Shown: one piece after another, positions 1-5,306 of the stretch
How positions within the stretch are numbered: position 1 is the stretch's first letter
Layout: each line of letters starts with the position of its first letter
Source: CAZVEV01 sp964625865
Lineage (GTDB): Bacteria > Planctomycetota > Phycisphaerae > SM23-33
DNA: 5,306 bases
Direction: 5' to 3'
Assembly (NCBI GenBank): GCA_964625865.1
Contig: CAZVEV010000368.1
Span: 1-5,306, forward strand
Notes under the pieces: generated by a model
The model's database searches: none
What the model was told of the DNA's origin: nothing
What the model saw: only the letters and a program-made list of their open reading frames with translations
Position numbers and translations under genes: made by a program

Positions 1-62
1 CCGCATCCCCCCATCTGTTACCCTCATTTGAACCACGCCGGAAAGTGTAAAGCATCGTAAAG

Positions 63-75
63 CGCCCCGGGGGCG
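63..75 (-). terminator. Possible weak terminator hairpin downstream of the propeller gene
   Basis: On the minus strand CGCCC-ccg-GGGCG forms a 5-bp all-GC stem with a 3-nt loop, followed by CTTTAC. It lies about 70 nt past the stop codon. The T-run is only three bases, so intrinsic termination would be weak. It could equally be a chance GC palindrome. Confidence 0.25.
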
Positions 76-99
76 GACGGATACGGGCCGTTTCGCCTC

Positions 100-139
100 T
101 GTCACCAGTCAACCAGCCAGCCAATCAACCAATTAACCA
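100..139. repeat. Five-unit 8-bp tandem repeat ending in CCA
   Basis: The units TGTCACCA, GTCAACCA, GCCAGCCA, ATCAACCA and ATTAACCA follow one another without gaps. Each ends in CCA at the same phase and they diverge at the other positions. The block starts 8 bp beyond the stop codon of the propeller gene, so it lies in its 3' untranslated region. No function is evident; it looks like a degenerate minisatellite. Confidence 0.65.
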
Positions 140-146
140 GAAATTC

Positions 147-3100
147 TCACTTGCCCATGCAGATCAGCTTTCCGTTTTTCAGGGAGATGAAGAGGTGGCC
201 GTAGGCGGCGGCGGCGCCGTCGAAGACGGGGTCGCACTCGAGTGTGTGTTCGGCTGTCCGCTGGCCGGTCTTGGCCGAGTAGATCCGCAGGACGGCGGGC
301 AGGGCGCCGGCCGTGCCGCTGGACTTCGCGCGGCCGGACTTCAACTCGATCTGTATCGCGTCGAGGCGGCCGGCGAGGCAGAGGCTCTTGCCGGCAAGCA
401 CCATCGCGCGAGGCTGGAAGGCCTCCTCGATGGTCCACGACGGCCCGGATGCGTCGCGCCGGCGGCTGGCGCTGGAGGCGGTGATCTTCGAGCCGACCGG
501 GAAGAACTCCTCTTCGAAGCGGGTGAACTTCAGGTGGAGATGGCCGTCCTGCTTGTACTTCTTGTACTGGCTCTTGCGCTGGTGCTTCAGGCGCGTGTAC
601 GGATTGACCACGGAGTAGGCCGCCTTGCCGTCGTGCACAACGAGTTGCCCGGCCGCGGAGCCGAACTTCCAGTCCAGGCGGTGGAACCACGTGTTGTCGA
701 GCAGGCCGGTTATCGGCGTGATGGTCCCGCCGGCGCCGCCGCCGGTCAGTGTCTTGTTCATGCGCACCTGGCGCATCGTGATGGTGTTGCCGTCGGAGAG
801 CAGGATGTCGACCAGCGCCCCGGTGGGCCTTGGGCGTCTGACCTTGGGTTTGCCCTTGCCCCTCGCCTTAGGCTGCGGAGCAGGGGCGACGGCGGGGGTG
901 ACCGGCTCGGTCCAGTGGCCCGACGCGACGAGGCGGCTGTGAAGCTGCTTGCCCGTCCGCACGGCCAGGCCGTACACGCGGATGCCGCCGTCAAGGAAGC
1001 TCGATCGCCCCGCGGCGAAGTAGACGACGTCGTCGACGACCAGCACGCTGCCGCTGACGGCCAGCGGGGACTCCAGGCGGTTCTCCGAGCCGATCCGGCG
1101 CTCGATGCCCGAGACCTTGAACCGCCACGCCAGGGCGCCCGTGGCGGCGTCGAGGCAGTAGACCGACCCGTCACCGCTGCCGAAGAGGCACAGGCCCGCG
1201 CCGATGGTGGGGGGGGAGTCGACGGGGCCGTTGGCGCGGAACGTCCACTTGGGCTTGCCGTCGGCCCGGGCCAGGCAGTGGACCGCGTAGGCGTCCTTCT
1301 CGGCGACGAAGACGCTGTCGCCGGCGACGACCGGGGCGGAGATCCCCTCGCCGACCTTGACGGCCCACTTCCGGGTCAGTGCCGCCGGCACGTCGCAGGC
1401 GGCCGACCCGCTACGACCGATGTTGCCCCGATACGTCGGCCAGGCGCCCGATTGCGGACTGCGGATTGCTTGCCCTGAGCCTTGTCGAAGGGCGGATTTC
1501 GGATTTGAGCCGAAGGCCGGACCCCTTTCGAGGACGGACGTGATCTCGACGTCGTCCATCGAGTTCCGCTCGGCCAGGGCGAACAGGCCGTTGATCTGCA
1601 CGCTGGAGTAGCACTGGCAGGGATCGGGCGGGACGTAGATGTGGCCGTTTGCGGGCATGATGCCGTACTGGCAGATGCCGCGGACCCACTGGTTGGTCGC
1701 GCCCTTCTTCGTCTTGAAGTCGATCGGCTGAATCCCGCTGTGCCCGATCAGCACGTAGCGTTCGGTGGCCTTGTTCCGATAGCAGCGGTGGTGGTGCTGG
1801 TTGCGGACGAAGGGCATCTCGTCGACGACCTTGCCCGTGCGAATATCCACCGCCACGCCCGTCTTGCCCTCGTTGATGAAGTCCGTCCGCGGGATCGAGA
1901 TGCCCGTCCGGACGATCCCGTCGGCGTCCCGCTTGCTCTCGCGCCAGATCGACTTGAGCATCGGGTACGTCCAGGCCTTGCCGTCCTTGACGAACAGGTC
2001 GCCCGGCGAGCCGAAGCCGATCGAGCCCTTGTTGGTCCACAGCCTCTTGCCGTCGGCCACCGCGAACCCGTGCAGGCGATTCCACGTCAGGATCATGATC
2101 ACGTCGTCACGCGCAACGACGGTGGGGGCGTAGCTGCGGATGAACAAGCCCTGCGTGGCGAACGACGAGGCCCAGCGCTGGCGCCCGTCGGCGAGACTGA
2201 GGCAGTGCAGCTCGCTGTTGTCGAGGTAGAACACGTTGCCGCCCCTGGCACACAGCGACAGCGGGGCGATGTGCTTGAGGTTCGCACCTTTCAGGTCCCA
2301 CAGTTTCTTGCCCGTCTTGGCGGCGTAGGCGATGATCGACTTGCTGACGGTGGGGGCCTCGTGCTCGGCGAGCTCCCAGTAGCCGTGACAGCCGTCGGAC
2401 TTGTCGATCAGGATGCTCGGGTCGCCCTTGACGATCAGCAGCTTGCCGTCGTGGTAGATCAGTTCCTCGGCCTTGGCCGAGCCGGCGAATGTCATCAGCG
2501 TCTTGCCCGTCGCCCCGTCGAGCTTGACCACCGGGCCGGTGAAGTCCAGCGTCGCGTAGACGTGCGAGCCGATCGAAACCAGGCGGCGGGGCAACTGCTT
2601 GGGCCCGGCGCGGAAGTTGTACAGGTGCGTCATCCACGTCGGGATTTCGCGCTTCCACAGCAGCTTGCCGTTGAACGCGTCGCGCGCGACCAGCCGCCAC
2701 TGCGGCGGGTGGTGAACCACCGAGATCGGCCCCTCGTCGATGATGTAGAACACGCGCCCGTCGCTGGACGTCATCGCGCTGAAGCTCGCCAGCGCGTCGT
2801 GATGCCGCGCATGCTTCGGACCTGCATACCACTGCAGACGGCGCGGATGGCCCACCTTGCTGTCCGTGCTCACCGCGTTGCCCGACGCGTCGTACAGGAA
2901 GTGCGTCCACTCGTCGATGTCCTTCGGCCAGGGCTTGGTGTACTCGGTCCAGCCGCCGGCCTTGCCCGTCCTGGCCAGCCCCGCCGATGCCAGCTTCAGC
3001 GCGTCGCCCTTGACCAGCGCCACGCCCTTGGGCACCAGCGCCCGGGCGACCTCAGCCGCCGTCAGTTCCGACGCGTCTTCGATCACCATCAGGTTGACGA

Positions 3101-3413
3101 TCGAGTCCCCGTGGGGCAGGTTCTTCCCGTCGTACCGCTCAGCCGAGACCTTGCCATACACACCCAGCGAGGCGATGTGGGCCTTGGCTTTTGCCACGTC
3201 GGCCGCGTCGGTGTCCAGCCCGTGGACCAGCAGTCGGTCAGTGGTGCGCAGGGCGGCCGTCAGCTTGCCATCCCCGCATCCTACGTGTACCGCCACGCCG
3301 CCGCTGATGCCCGATTCGGCAAGCAGGTCCTTTGCGGACGGCTCGGCCCGGGCGGGGCTGATGGCCAGTGCGAGCAGGGCGGTTAACAGTGGGGCGGCTG
3401 TCCAGCGGGTCAT
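147..3413 (-). CDS. Secreted PQQ-like beta-propeller protein with N-terminal SAM-methyltransferase-like domain
   Basis: 1088-residue product, probably periplasmic or cell-surface; substrate and reaction unknown. Residues 1-23 form a signal peptide (MTR, a Leu/Ala-rich core, cleavage after ARA). Residues about 31-136 look like a class I methyltransferase Rossmann domain: VHVGCGDGK (42-50), acidic HGLDTD (64-69), VNLMVIED (106-113). From about 190 the chain is a beta-propeller. Strand motifs of the type D-x-x-[TD]-G-[KR]-x-x-W recur near 243-255, 296-309, 361-374, 403-416, 448-461, 520-533, 712-725, 752-765, 814-827 and 1043-1056. A His/Cys-rich stretch (HHHRCYRNKATERY at 540-553; PPDPCQCY at 595-602) and WPTYRG (658-663) resemble planctomycete members of this family. 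Residues 635-655 come from an inserted repeat, and 838-866 are a Pro/Lys/Arg-rich loop. The frame stays open 46 codons further upstream. I chose ATG 3413 because it has a Shine-Dalgarno and starts the signal peptide. Fold and export are well supported; true methyltransferase or PQQ-enzyme activity is not shown. Confidence 0.93.
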   Translation of the reverse strand: MTRWTAAPLLTALLALAISPARAEPSAKDLLAESGISGGVAVHVGCGDGKLTAALRTTDRLLVHGLDTDAADVAKAKAHIASLGVYGKVSAERYDGKNLPHGDSIVNLMVIEDASELTAAEVARALVPKGVALVKGDALKLASAGLARTGKAGGWTEYTKPWPKDIDEWTHFLYDASGNAVSTDSKVGHPRRLQWYAGPKHARHHDALASFSAMTSSDGRVFYIIDEGPISVVHHPPQWRLVARDAFNGKLLWKREIPTWMTHLYNFRAGPKQLPRRLVSIGSHVYATLDFTGPVVKLDGATGKTLMTFAGSAKAEELIYHDGKLLIVKGDPSILIDKSDGCHGYWELAEHEAPTVSKSIIAYAAKTGKKLWDLKGANLKHIAPLSLCARGGNVFYLDNSELHCLSLADGRQRWASSFATQGLFIRSYAPTVVARDDVIMILTWNRLHGFAVADGKRLWTNKGSIGFGSPGDLFVKDGKAWTYPMLKSIWRESKRDADGIVRTGISIPRTDFINEGKTGVAVDIRTGKVVDEMPFVRNQHHHRCYRNKATERYVLIGHSGIQPIDFKTKKGATNQWVRGICQYGIMPANGHIYVPPDPCQCYSSVQINGLFALAERNSMDDVEITSVLERGPAFGSNPKSALRQGSGQAIRSPQSGAWPTYRGNIGRSGSAACDVPAALTRKWAVKVGEGISAPVVAGDSVFVAEKDAYAVHCLARADGKPKWTFRANGPVDSPPTIGAGLCLFGSGDGSVYCLDAATGALAWRFKVSGIERRIGSENRLESPLAVSGSVLVVDDVVYFAAGRSSFLDGGIRVYGLAVRTGKQLHSRLVASGHWTEPVTPAVAPAPQPKARGKGKPKVRRPRPTGALVDILLSDGNTITMRQVRMNKTLTGGGAGGTITPITGLLDNTWFHRLDWKFGSAAGQLVVHDGKAAYSVVNPYTRLKHQRKSQYKKYKQDGHLHLKFTRFEEEFFPVGSKITASSASRRRDASGPSWTIEEAFQPRAMVLAGKSLCLAGRLDAIQIELKSGRAKSSGTAGALPAVLRIYSAKTGQRTAEHTLECDPVFDGAAAAYGHLFISLKNGKLICMGK
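1450..1509. repeat. Short interspersed repeat inserted in frame within the propeller gene
   Basis: The plus strand reads GATTGCGGACTGCGGATTGC (1450-1469), then an imperfect palindromic core with GCCCT/AGGGC ends (1472-1493), then GGCGGATTTCGGATTTGAG (1491-1509). Iterated GGATT/GATTGCGG units flanking a CTGAGCCTTGTCGAAGG core are the pattern of short interspersed repeats I recognise from many uncultured bacterial genomes. On the gene strand it is translated as NPKSALRQGSGQAIRSPQ, between the His/Cys segment and the WPTYRG strand, without breaking the frame. The low-complexity peptide has no propeller-like features, which supports insertion rather than descent with the domain. Confidence 0.7.
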
Positions 3414-3425
3414 GTGATGTCTCCC
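3414..3425 (-). promoter_or_regulatory. Ribosome binding site deciding the start of the propeller gene
   Basis: Read on the minus strand, GGGAG (3425-3421) stands 7 nt before the ATG at 3413-3411. The longer open frame would begin at 3551, inside or upstream of the predicted promoter, and would put 46 arginine-rich residues before the signal peptide. This site therefore supports the shorter start. Confidence 0.7.
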
Positions 3426-3485
3426 GGCGCCCTTCGGTGTCAAGGGGGCCCATAGTCGGTTTTCGTCACTCCGATCAGTCGCGAC

Positions 3486-3515
3486 AGTATCCCATATCGC
3501 GGGGGGCGATGTCAA
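3486..3515 (-). promoter_or_regulatory. Sigma70-like promoter of the propeller gene
   Basis: On the minus strand there is a perfect -35 hexamer TTGACA (3515-3510), an 18-nt spacer, and a -10-like GATACT (3491-3486, four of six to TATAAT). Transcription would begin near 3479, giving a leader of about 65 nt before the ATG at 3413. The position fits the gene and the -35 is exact. The start site itself is inferred. Confidence 0.55.
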
Positions 3516-3578
3516 ACTTCGTGCTCGCCGGGCGGCCGACGCGCGGGCCACGCAAAACCGATTCCCCGAACTCCGCGC

Positions 3579-3733
3579 GGCGCGCGGTTGGCGCCGGCTG
3601 GCGCTTTGGAAGGGTGTATGCCATTAAGAGTCCATATGAAACCCGGCGGGAAACTGAGTGACTGCCGTCGTTTGCATGCACGTGTCTGCCCCGGACGTCG
3701 AGGTGCCGACGGCTCGCGCGCCAACCGCGCGCC
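3579..3733. repeat. Perfect 16-bp inverted repeat bounding a ~155-bp segment
   Basis: GGCGCGCGGTTGGCGC at 3579-3594 is the exact reverse complement of 3718-3733, with 123 bp between. The match ends sharply at both sides, and I see no flanking target-site duplication. The interior carries no convincing gene. It may be a small non-autonomous element, a structured RNA or a remnant of recombination. The high GC content raises the chance background, but the central GGTTGG/CCAACC makes the match more specific than a plain CG run. Confidence 0.55.
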
Positions 3734-4006
3734 ACCCGCCCGGGAATCGCCTTTTATTGTCCGTTGGTCAATTGACAACTAGTCAGCTAAAAACATGGCG
3801 ATCTATTCGTGCTGACCCGCGTCCGTCCGTGCGCCGGGGCCCAGCGGTCGGCCGTGCGATCCCACGCGCAAGACCGGGTTTCGTCAGGTAAGCACTCGGT
3901 AGGAGAGTATTCGCAATGCCCCCGGCGGCCCTGCAGAGTCCTTCCGCCGGCTGCCCCCGTGTGCAAGCACATGGTGCAATCCGAGTGCCGAACAGGATTG
4001 GTAGCG

Positions 4007-4024
4007 TCCCCTGTTTCCCGGGGA
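4007..4024 (-). terminator. Hairpin 3' of the CPBP protease gene, possible terminator
   Basis: The arms TCCCC (4007-4011) and GGGGA (4020-4024) can pair across an 8-nt loop, starting about 14 nt past the protease stop codon when read on the minus strand. No T-run follows, so intrinsic termination is doubtful. It may instead affect mRNA stability or be incidental. Confidence 0.2.
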
Positions 4025-4037
4025 AGTGGATACCGGC

Positions 4038-4703
4038 TTACCATAGATACCAGTGTCGGGTGGCGATCACGTAGATCGCCAGGCCCAGGTTAGTCGTGAC
4101 GTGAGCGATAATACAGCCGACCAGGTTCCCGGTCTTGACCAGATACCCTCCGTAGAGAATACCGGCCGCCGCAGCCATCGGCCATTCCCATGCCTGATGA
4201 GCCAGGGTGAAGATCGCGACCGTGCCCCAGAAGGAGAAATGGGTATAGGAACCCAGAGGCGCCGACAGGAAGTCCTTCTTGATCAGATACCTCATCAAGC
4301 AGGACCGCCATGCCAGTTCCTCCATGACCGGGACCACCAGCGAGGCGCCCGCGGCGCGTATCAGGATCGCCACGACGACACCCGCCAGAGAAGGAAAGAC
4401 GCCCGGGTCAAACCGGGCCTCGTGCGTGGGGGCCAGCACCTCCGACGCGGCGATCCAGGCCGCAAGCACCCCCGCGCCAAGGGCCACCGCCCGCCAGTCA
4501 AAACAGCCCCGGACCTCCCGGCGCCACCGACCTCTGAAACAGACCCACAAGGCCGCCGCGGTCGCGACGGTCTTGACGCCGTAAACCCAGAACACCGTTG
4601 TGCCCGATGCGAACCGCTGTCCTTCCGTGATAAGCATGAAGACCGCAAAGGGGAACCCATAGCGGAACAGGGGGTTGCGAACAACACGTGCGAGAACTGA
4701 CAT
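4038..4703 (-). CDS. CPBP/CAAX-type intramembrane protease, CAAX-prenyl-protease-related (PEP-CTERM-associated type)
   Basis: 221-residue polytopic inner-membrane protein of the CPBP (Abi/CAAX protease) superfamily, glutamate-type intramembrane proteases. The signature motifs are present: EELAWR (128-133), with the paired glutamates E128/E129 and R133; FTLAH (165-169), with H169; and HVTTN (201-205), with H201 and N205. Hydrophobic segments are seen near 14-30, 36-56, 71-90, 104-127, 155-170, 174-189 and 193-213. The wording around the motifs (FDPGVFPSL, LVVPVMEELAWRSCLMRYL, APLGSYTHFSF and the C-terminal YVIATRHWYLW) resembles, from memory, the CAAX-prenyl-protease-related family that occurs with exosortase/PEP-CTERM sorting. 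No exosortase or PEP-CTERM protein lies in this window. The start at 4703 keeps the family-like NPLFRYGFPFAVFM opening; only a weak, distant GGGG stands upstream. The substrate is unknown; a role in processing envelope proteins is inferred from the family. Confidence 0.9.
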   Translation of the reverse strand: MSVLARVVRNPLFRYGFPFAVFMLITEGQRFASGTTVFWVYGVKTVATAAALWVCFRGRWRREVRGCFDWRAVALGAGVLAAWIAASEVLAPTHEARFDPGVFPSLAGVVVAILIRAAGASLVVPVMEELAWRSCLMRYLIKKDFLSAPLGSYTHFSFWGTVAIFTLAHQAWEWPMAAAAGILYGGYLVKTGNLVGCIIAHVTTNLGLAIYVIATRHWYLW

Positions 4704-4834
4704 GCGAAAACGTTACCCCGCTGACTTGCGTCATGCAAGATCCAACTCCGCAGCCGCCCGCTTGGGGTACGACCTGCCTTTCTGGCGGGTATGACTCGGT
4801 CGAAGCGGACACCTGCACACACGGCCGGAGGAGG

Positions 4835-4965
4835 GGGATTGCACGGATTACGGGATTAAGAGGATTGAAGATCAGGTCGCCGAGGCCGACAGAGCCGGGC
4901 CAAAGCTCACGGACCTCGTCCAGGAGTTCTTCTGATCCCTGCAATCCCATAATCCGTGTAATCCC
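4835..4965. repeat. 131-bp palindromic MITE-like element with phased GGATT arms
   Basis: The left arm (4835-4857) and right arm (4943-4965) are inverted copies that agree at 21 of 23 positions. Both mismatches would still pair as G-U in one of the two possible transcripts. The left arm carries GGATT at 4836, 4845, 4853 and, just past it, 4862; the right arm carries AATCC at 4943, 4951 and 4960, so both are phased every 8-9 bp. The 85-bp centre shows no obvious gene, although one frame reads IEDQVAEADRAGPKLTDLVQ and ends at a stop inside the element. No target-site duplication is visible. The form suits a non-autonomous interspersed element or a structured intergenic repeat. Confidence 0.7.
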
Positions 4966-5026
4966 GCTCGTCGTTGTTTGTTGTCGTGTCCGGGCTTGGC
5001 GCCCGCCAGAAAGAAATGCCCCGCGC

Positions 5027-5070
5027 AAACAGGGGGTTCTCCTGGACGCATGTATTTCGGTCCCCTGTTT
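5027..5070. repeat. 9-bp inverted repeat, hairpin with 26-nt loop
   Basis: AAACAGGGG (5027-5035) pairs perfectly with CCCCTGTTT (5062-5070). The right arm belongs to a 12-mer, GTCCCCTGTTTC (5060-5071), that also occurs at 4006-4017. There is no T-run to suggest termination on the plus strand. It is probably part of another interspersed repeat. Confidence 0.4.
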
Positions 5071-5230
5071 CGATGGCGGCATCACCTGCGAGGTCGATCC
5101 GGACTTCCTCGAACATGTCCGCCGCGAAGCCCGCGAGCAAAGTCGAAAACGGGGACTGGCTCGCCCGCAGGCCGCAGGCCGAGGACGTGCCTGTACCCGC
5201 TTTCGACGTCGTGGAATGACTGAATCAGAC

Positions 5231-5283
5231 GAAAAAGTTTTTTGAAAAAACGTAACCGTTCAGGCGGGGCCTCAGACGTATAG
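5231..5283 (+). promoter_or_regulatory. A/T-tract followed by ECF-sigma-like promoter motif, reading out of the window
   Basis: In otherwise GC-rich DNA, an A/T block (GAAAAAGTTTTTTGAAAAAA, 5231-5250) is followed by GTAACC (5252-5257) and then CGTATAG (5277-5283). AAC-containing -35 and CGTA-type -10 elements are typical of extracytoplasmic-function sigma factor promoters, and the A-tract could act as an UP element. The 19-nt gap between the motifs is 2-3 nt longer than usual for ECF promoters, which lowers confidence. A gene starting just beyond 5306 on the plus strand is expected if this is right. Confidence 0.35.
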
Positions 5284-5306
5284 TTGACCTCGCCAGGCTC
5301 TGTTGG

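Larger units (their letters stand above)
3516..4037. other. Intergenic region without a convincing gene
   Basis: This stretch separates the membrane protease gene from the promoter of the propeller gene. Open frames here are arginine/proline-rich, match nothing I recognise and contradict one another on the two strands. It holds the 16-bp inverted repeat described separately (3579-3733), a 17-bp near-palindrome around TCAATTGA (3763-3779) in a short AT-rich patch, and a hairpin just below the protease gene (4007-4024). Two small frames (3787-4044 minus and 3916-4074 plus) are discussed among the findings but not called. Confidence 0.6.
4704..5306. other. Repeat-rich region without a convincing gene
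   Basis: This stretch lies upstream of the protease gene and reaches the window edge. All open frames cross the palindromic element at 4835-4965 and read through repeat sequence, which argues against any being real. Besides the repeats listed separately, there is a small hairpin CTTGC-gtcat-GCAAG (4725-4739) near the protease start. No good sigma70 promoter is visible for the protease; TTGCAT with 17 nt to TAACGT is the nearest match and would leave almost no leader. Sequence around 5060-5160 reads somewhat protein-like on both strands (for example CEVDPDFLEHVRREAREQ on plus), but I cannot assign it. Confidence 0.6.

Noticed and set aside
195..1478. Long plus-strand open frame opposite the propeller gene
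   Set aside because: It lies wholly antisense to a gene with clear propeller motifs. Its Ala/Arg/Gly/Asp-rich composition is what GC-rich codon bias produces on the opposite strand.
1450..1509. CRISPR-like array in the GGATT/GATTGCGG repeats
   Set aside because: The units are short and adjacent with no unique spacers, and they lie inside a coding sequence.
1641..3386. Second long plus-strand open frame (581 codons) opposite the propeller gene
   Set aside because: It is an antisense shadow of a GC-rich gene, with repetitive Arg/Val/Asp/His composition, no recognisable motif and no start context.
3414..3551. N-terminal extension of the propeller gene to the upstream ATG at 3551
   Set aside because: It would place 46 arginine-rich residues before a normal signal peptide and start upstream of the predicted promoter. 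ATG 3413 has its own Shine-Dalgarno.
3512..3778. Minus-strand 88-codon open frame
   Set aside because: It runs through the 16-bp inverted repeat, is Arg/Pro/Ala-rich, has no family resemblance and overlaps the predicted promoter.
4498..5085. Minus-strand 195-codon open frame
   Set aside because: It overlaps the well-supported protease gene in another frame and also translates the palindromic element.
4688..5245. Plus-strand 185-codon open frame upstream of the protease
   Set aside because: It reads through the palindromic element at 4835-4965 and has no recognisable domain. Several other frames are equally open across the same repeats.

Overview
The window is GC-rich bacterial DNA. It carries two recognisable protein genes, both on the minus strand, separated and flanked by repeat-rich non-coding stretches. 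The most likely source is a member of the Planctomycetota or a close PVC-type relative. This is inferred from three things: a very large secreted PQQ-like beta-propeller protein with an N-terminal methyltransferase-like domain, a CAAX-protease-related membrane protein of the kind found with PEP-CTERM/exosortase systems, and an abundance of short interspersed repeats. No rRNA, tRNA, CRISPR array or transposase gene was seen.

Layout. Positions 1-146 are the region downstream of the large gene, with a GC hairpin (63-75) and a five-unit 8-bp tandem repeat (100-139). Positions 147-3413 (minus) encode a 1088-residue exported protein: signal peptide, Rossmann/SAM-methyltransferase-like domain, then many PQQ-type propeller strands. 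A short genomic repeat has been absorbed in frame near residues 635-655 (1450-1509). A good Shine-Dalgarno and a strong sigma70-like promoter (3486-3515) lie just upstream. Positions 3414-4037 hold no convincing gene but contain a perfect 16-bp inverted repeat bounding about 155 bp (3579-3733). Positions 4038-4703 (minus) encode a 221-residue multi-pass CPBP/CAAX-like protease with all its catalytic motifs. Positions 4704-5306 again lack a convincing gene. They hold a 131-bp palindromic, MITE-like element (4835-4965), a second hairpin-forming repeat (5027-5070), and at the right edge an A/T-tract plus ECF-type promoter-like signal pointing out of the window.

The two genes share a strand but lie 624 bp apart, and the downstream one has its own promoter, so they are probably separate transcription units. 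Both products act at or beyond the cytoplasmic membrane, but nothing in the sequence ties them to one pathway. I do not see a clear new multi-gene system here. The points most worth attention are the in-frame repeat insertion, the exported methyltransferase-like/propeller fusion with its His/Cys cluster, and the phased GGATT palindromic element.
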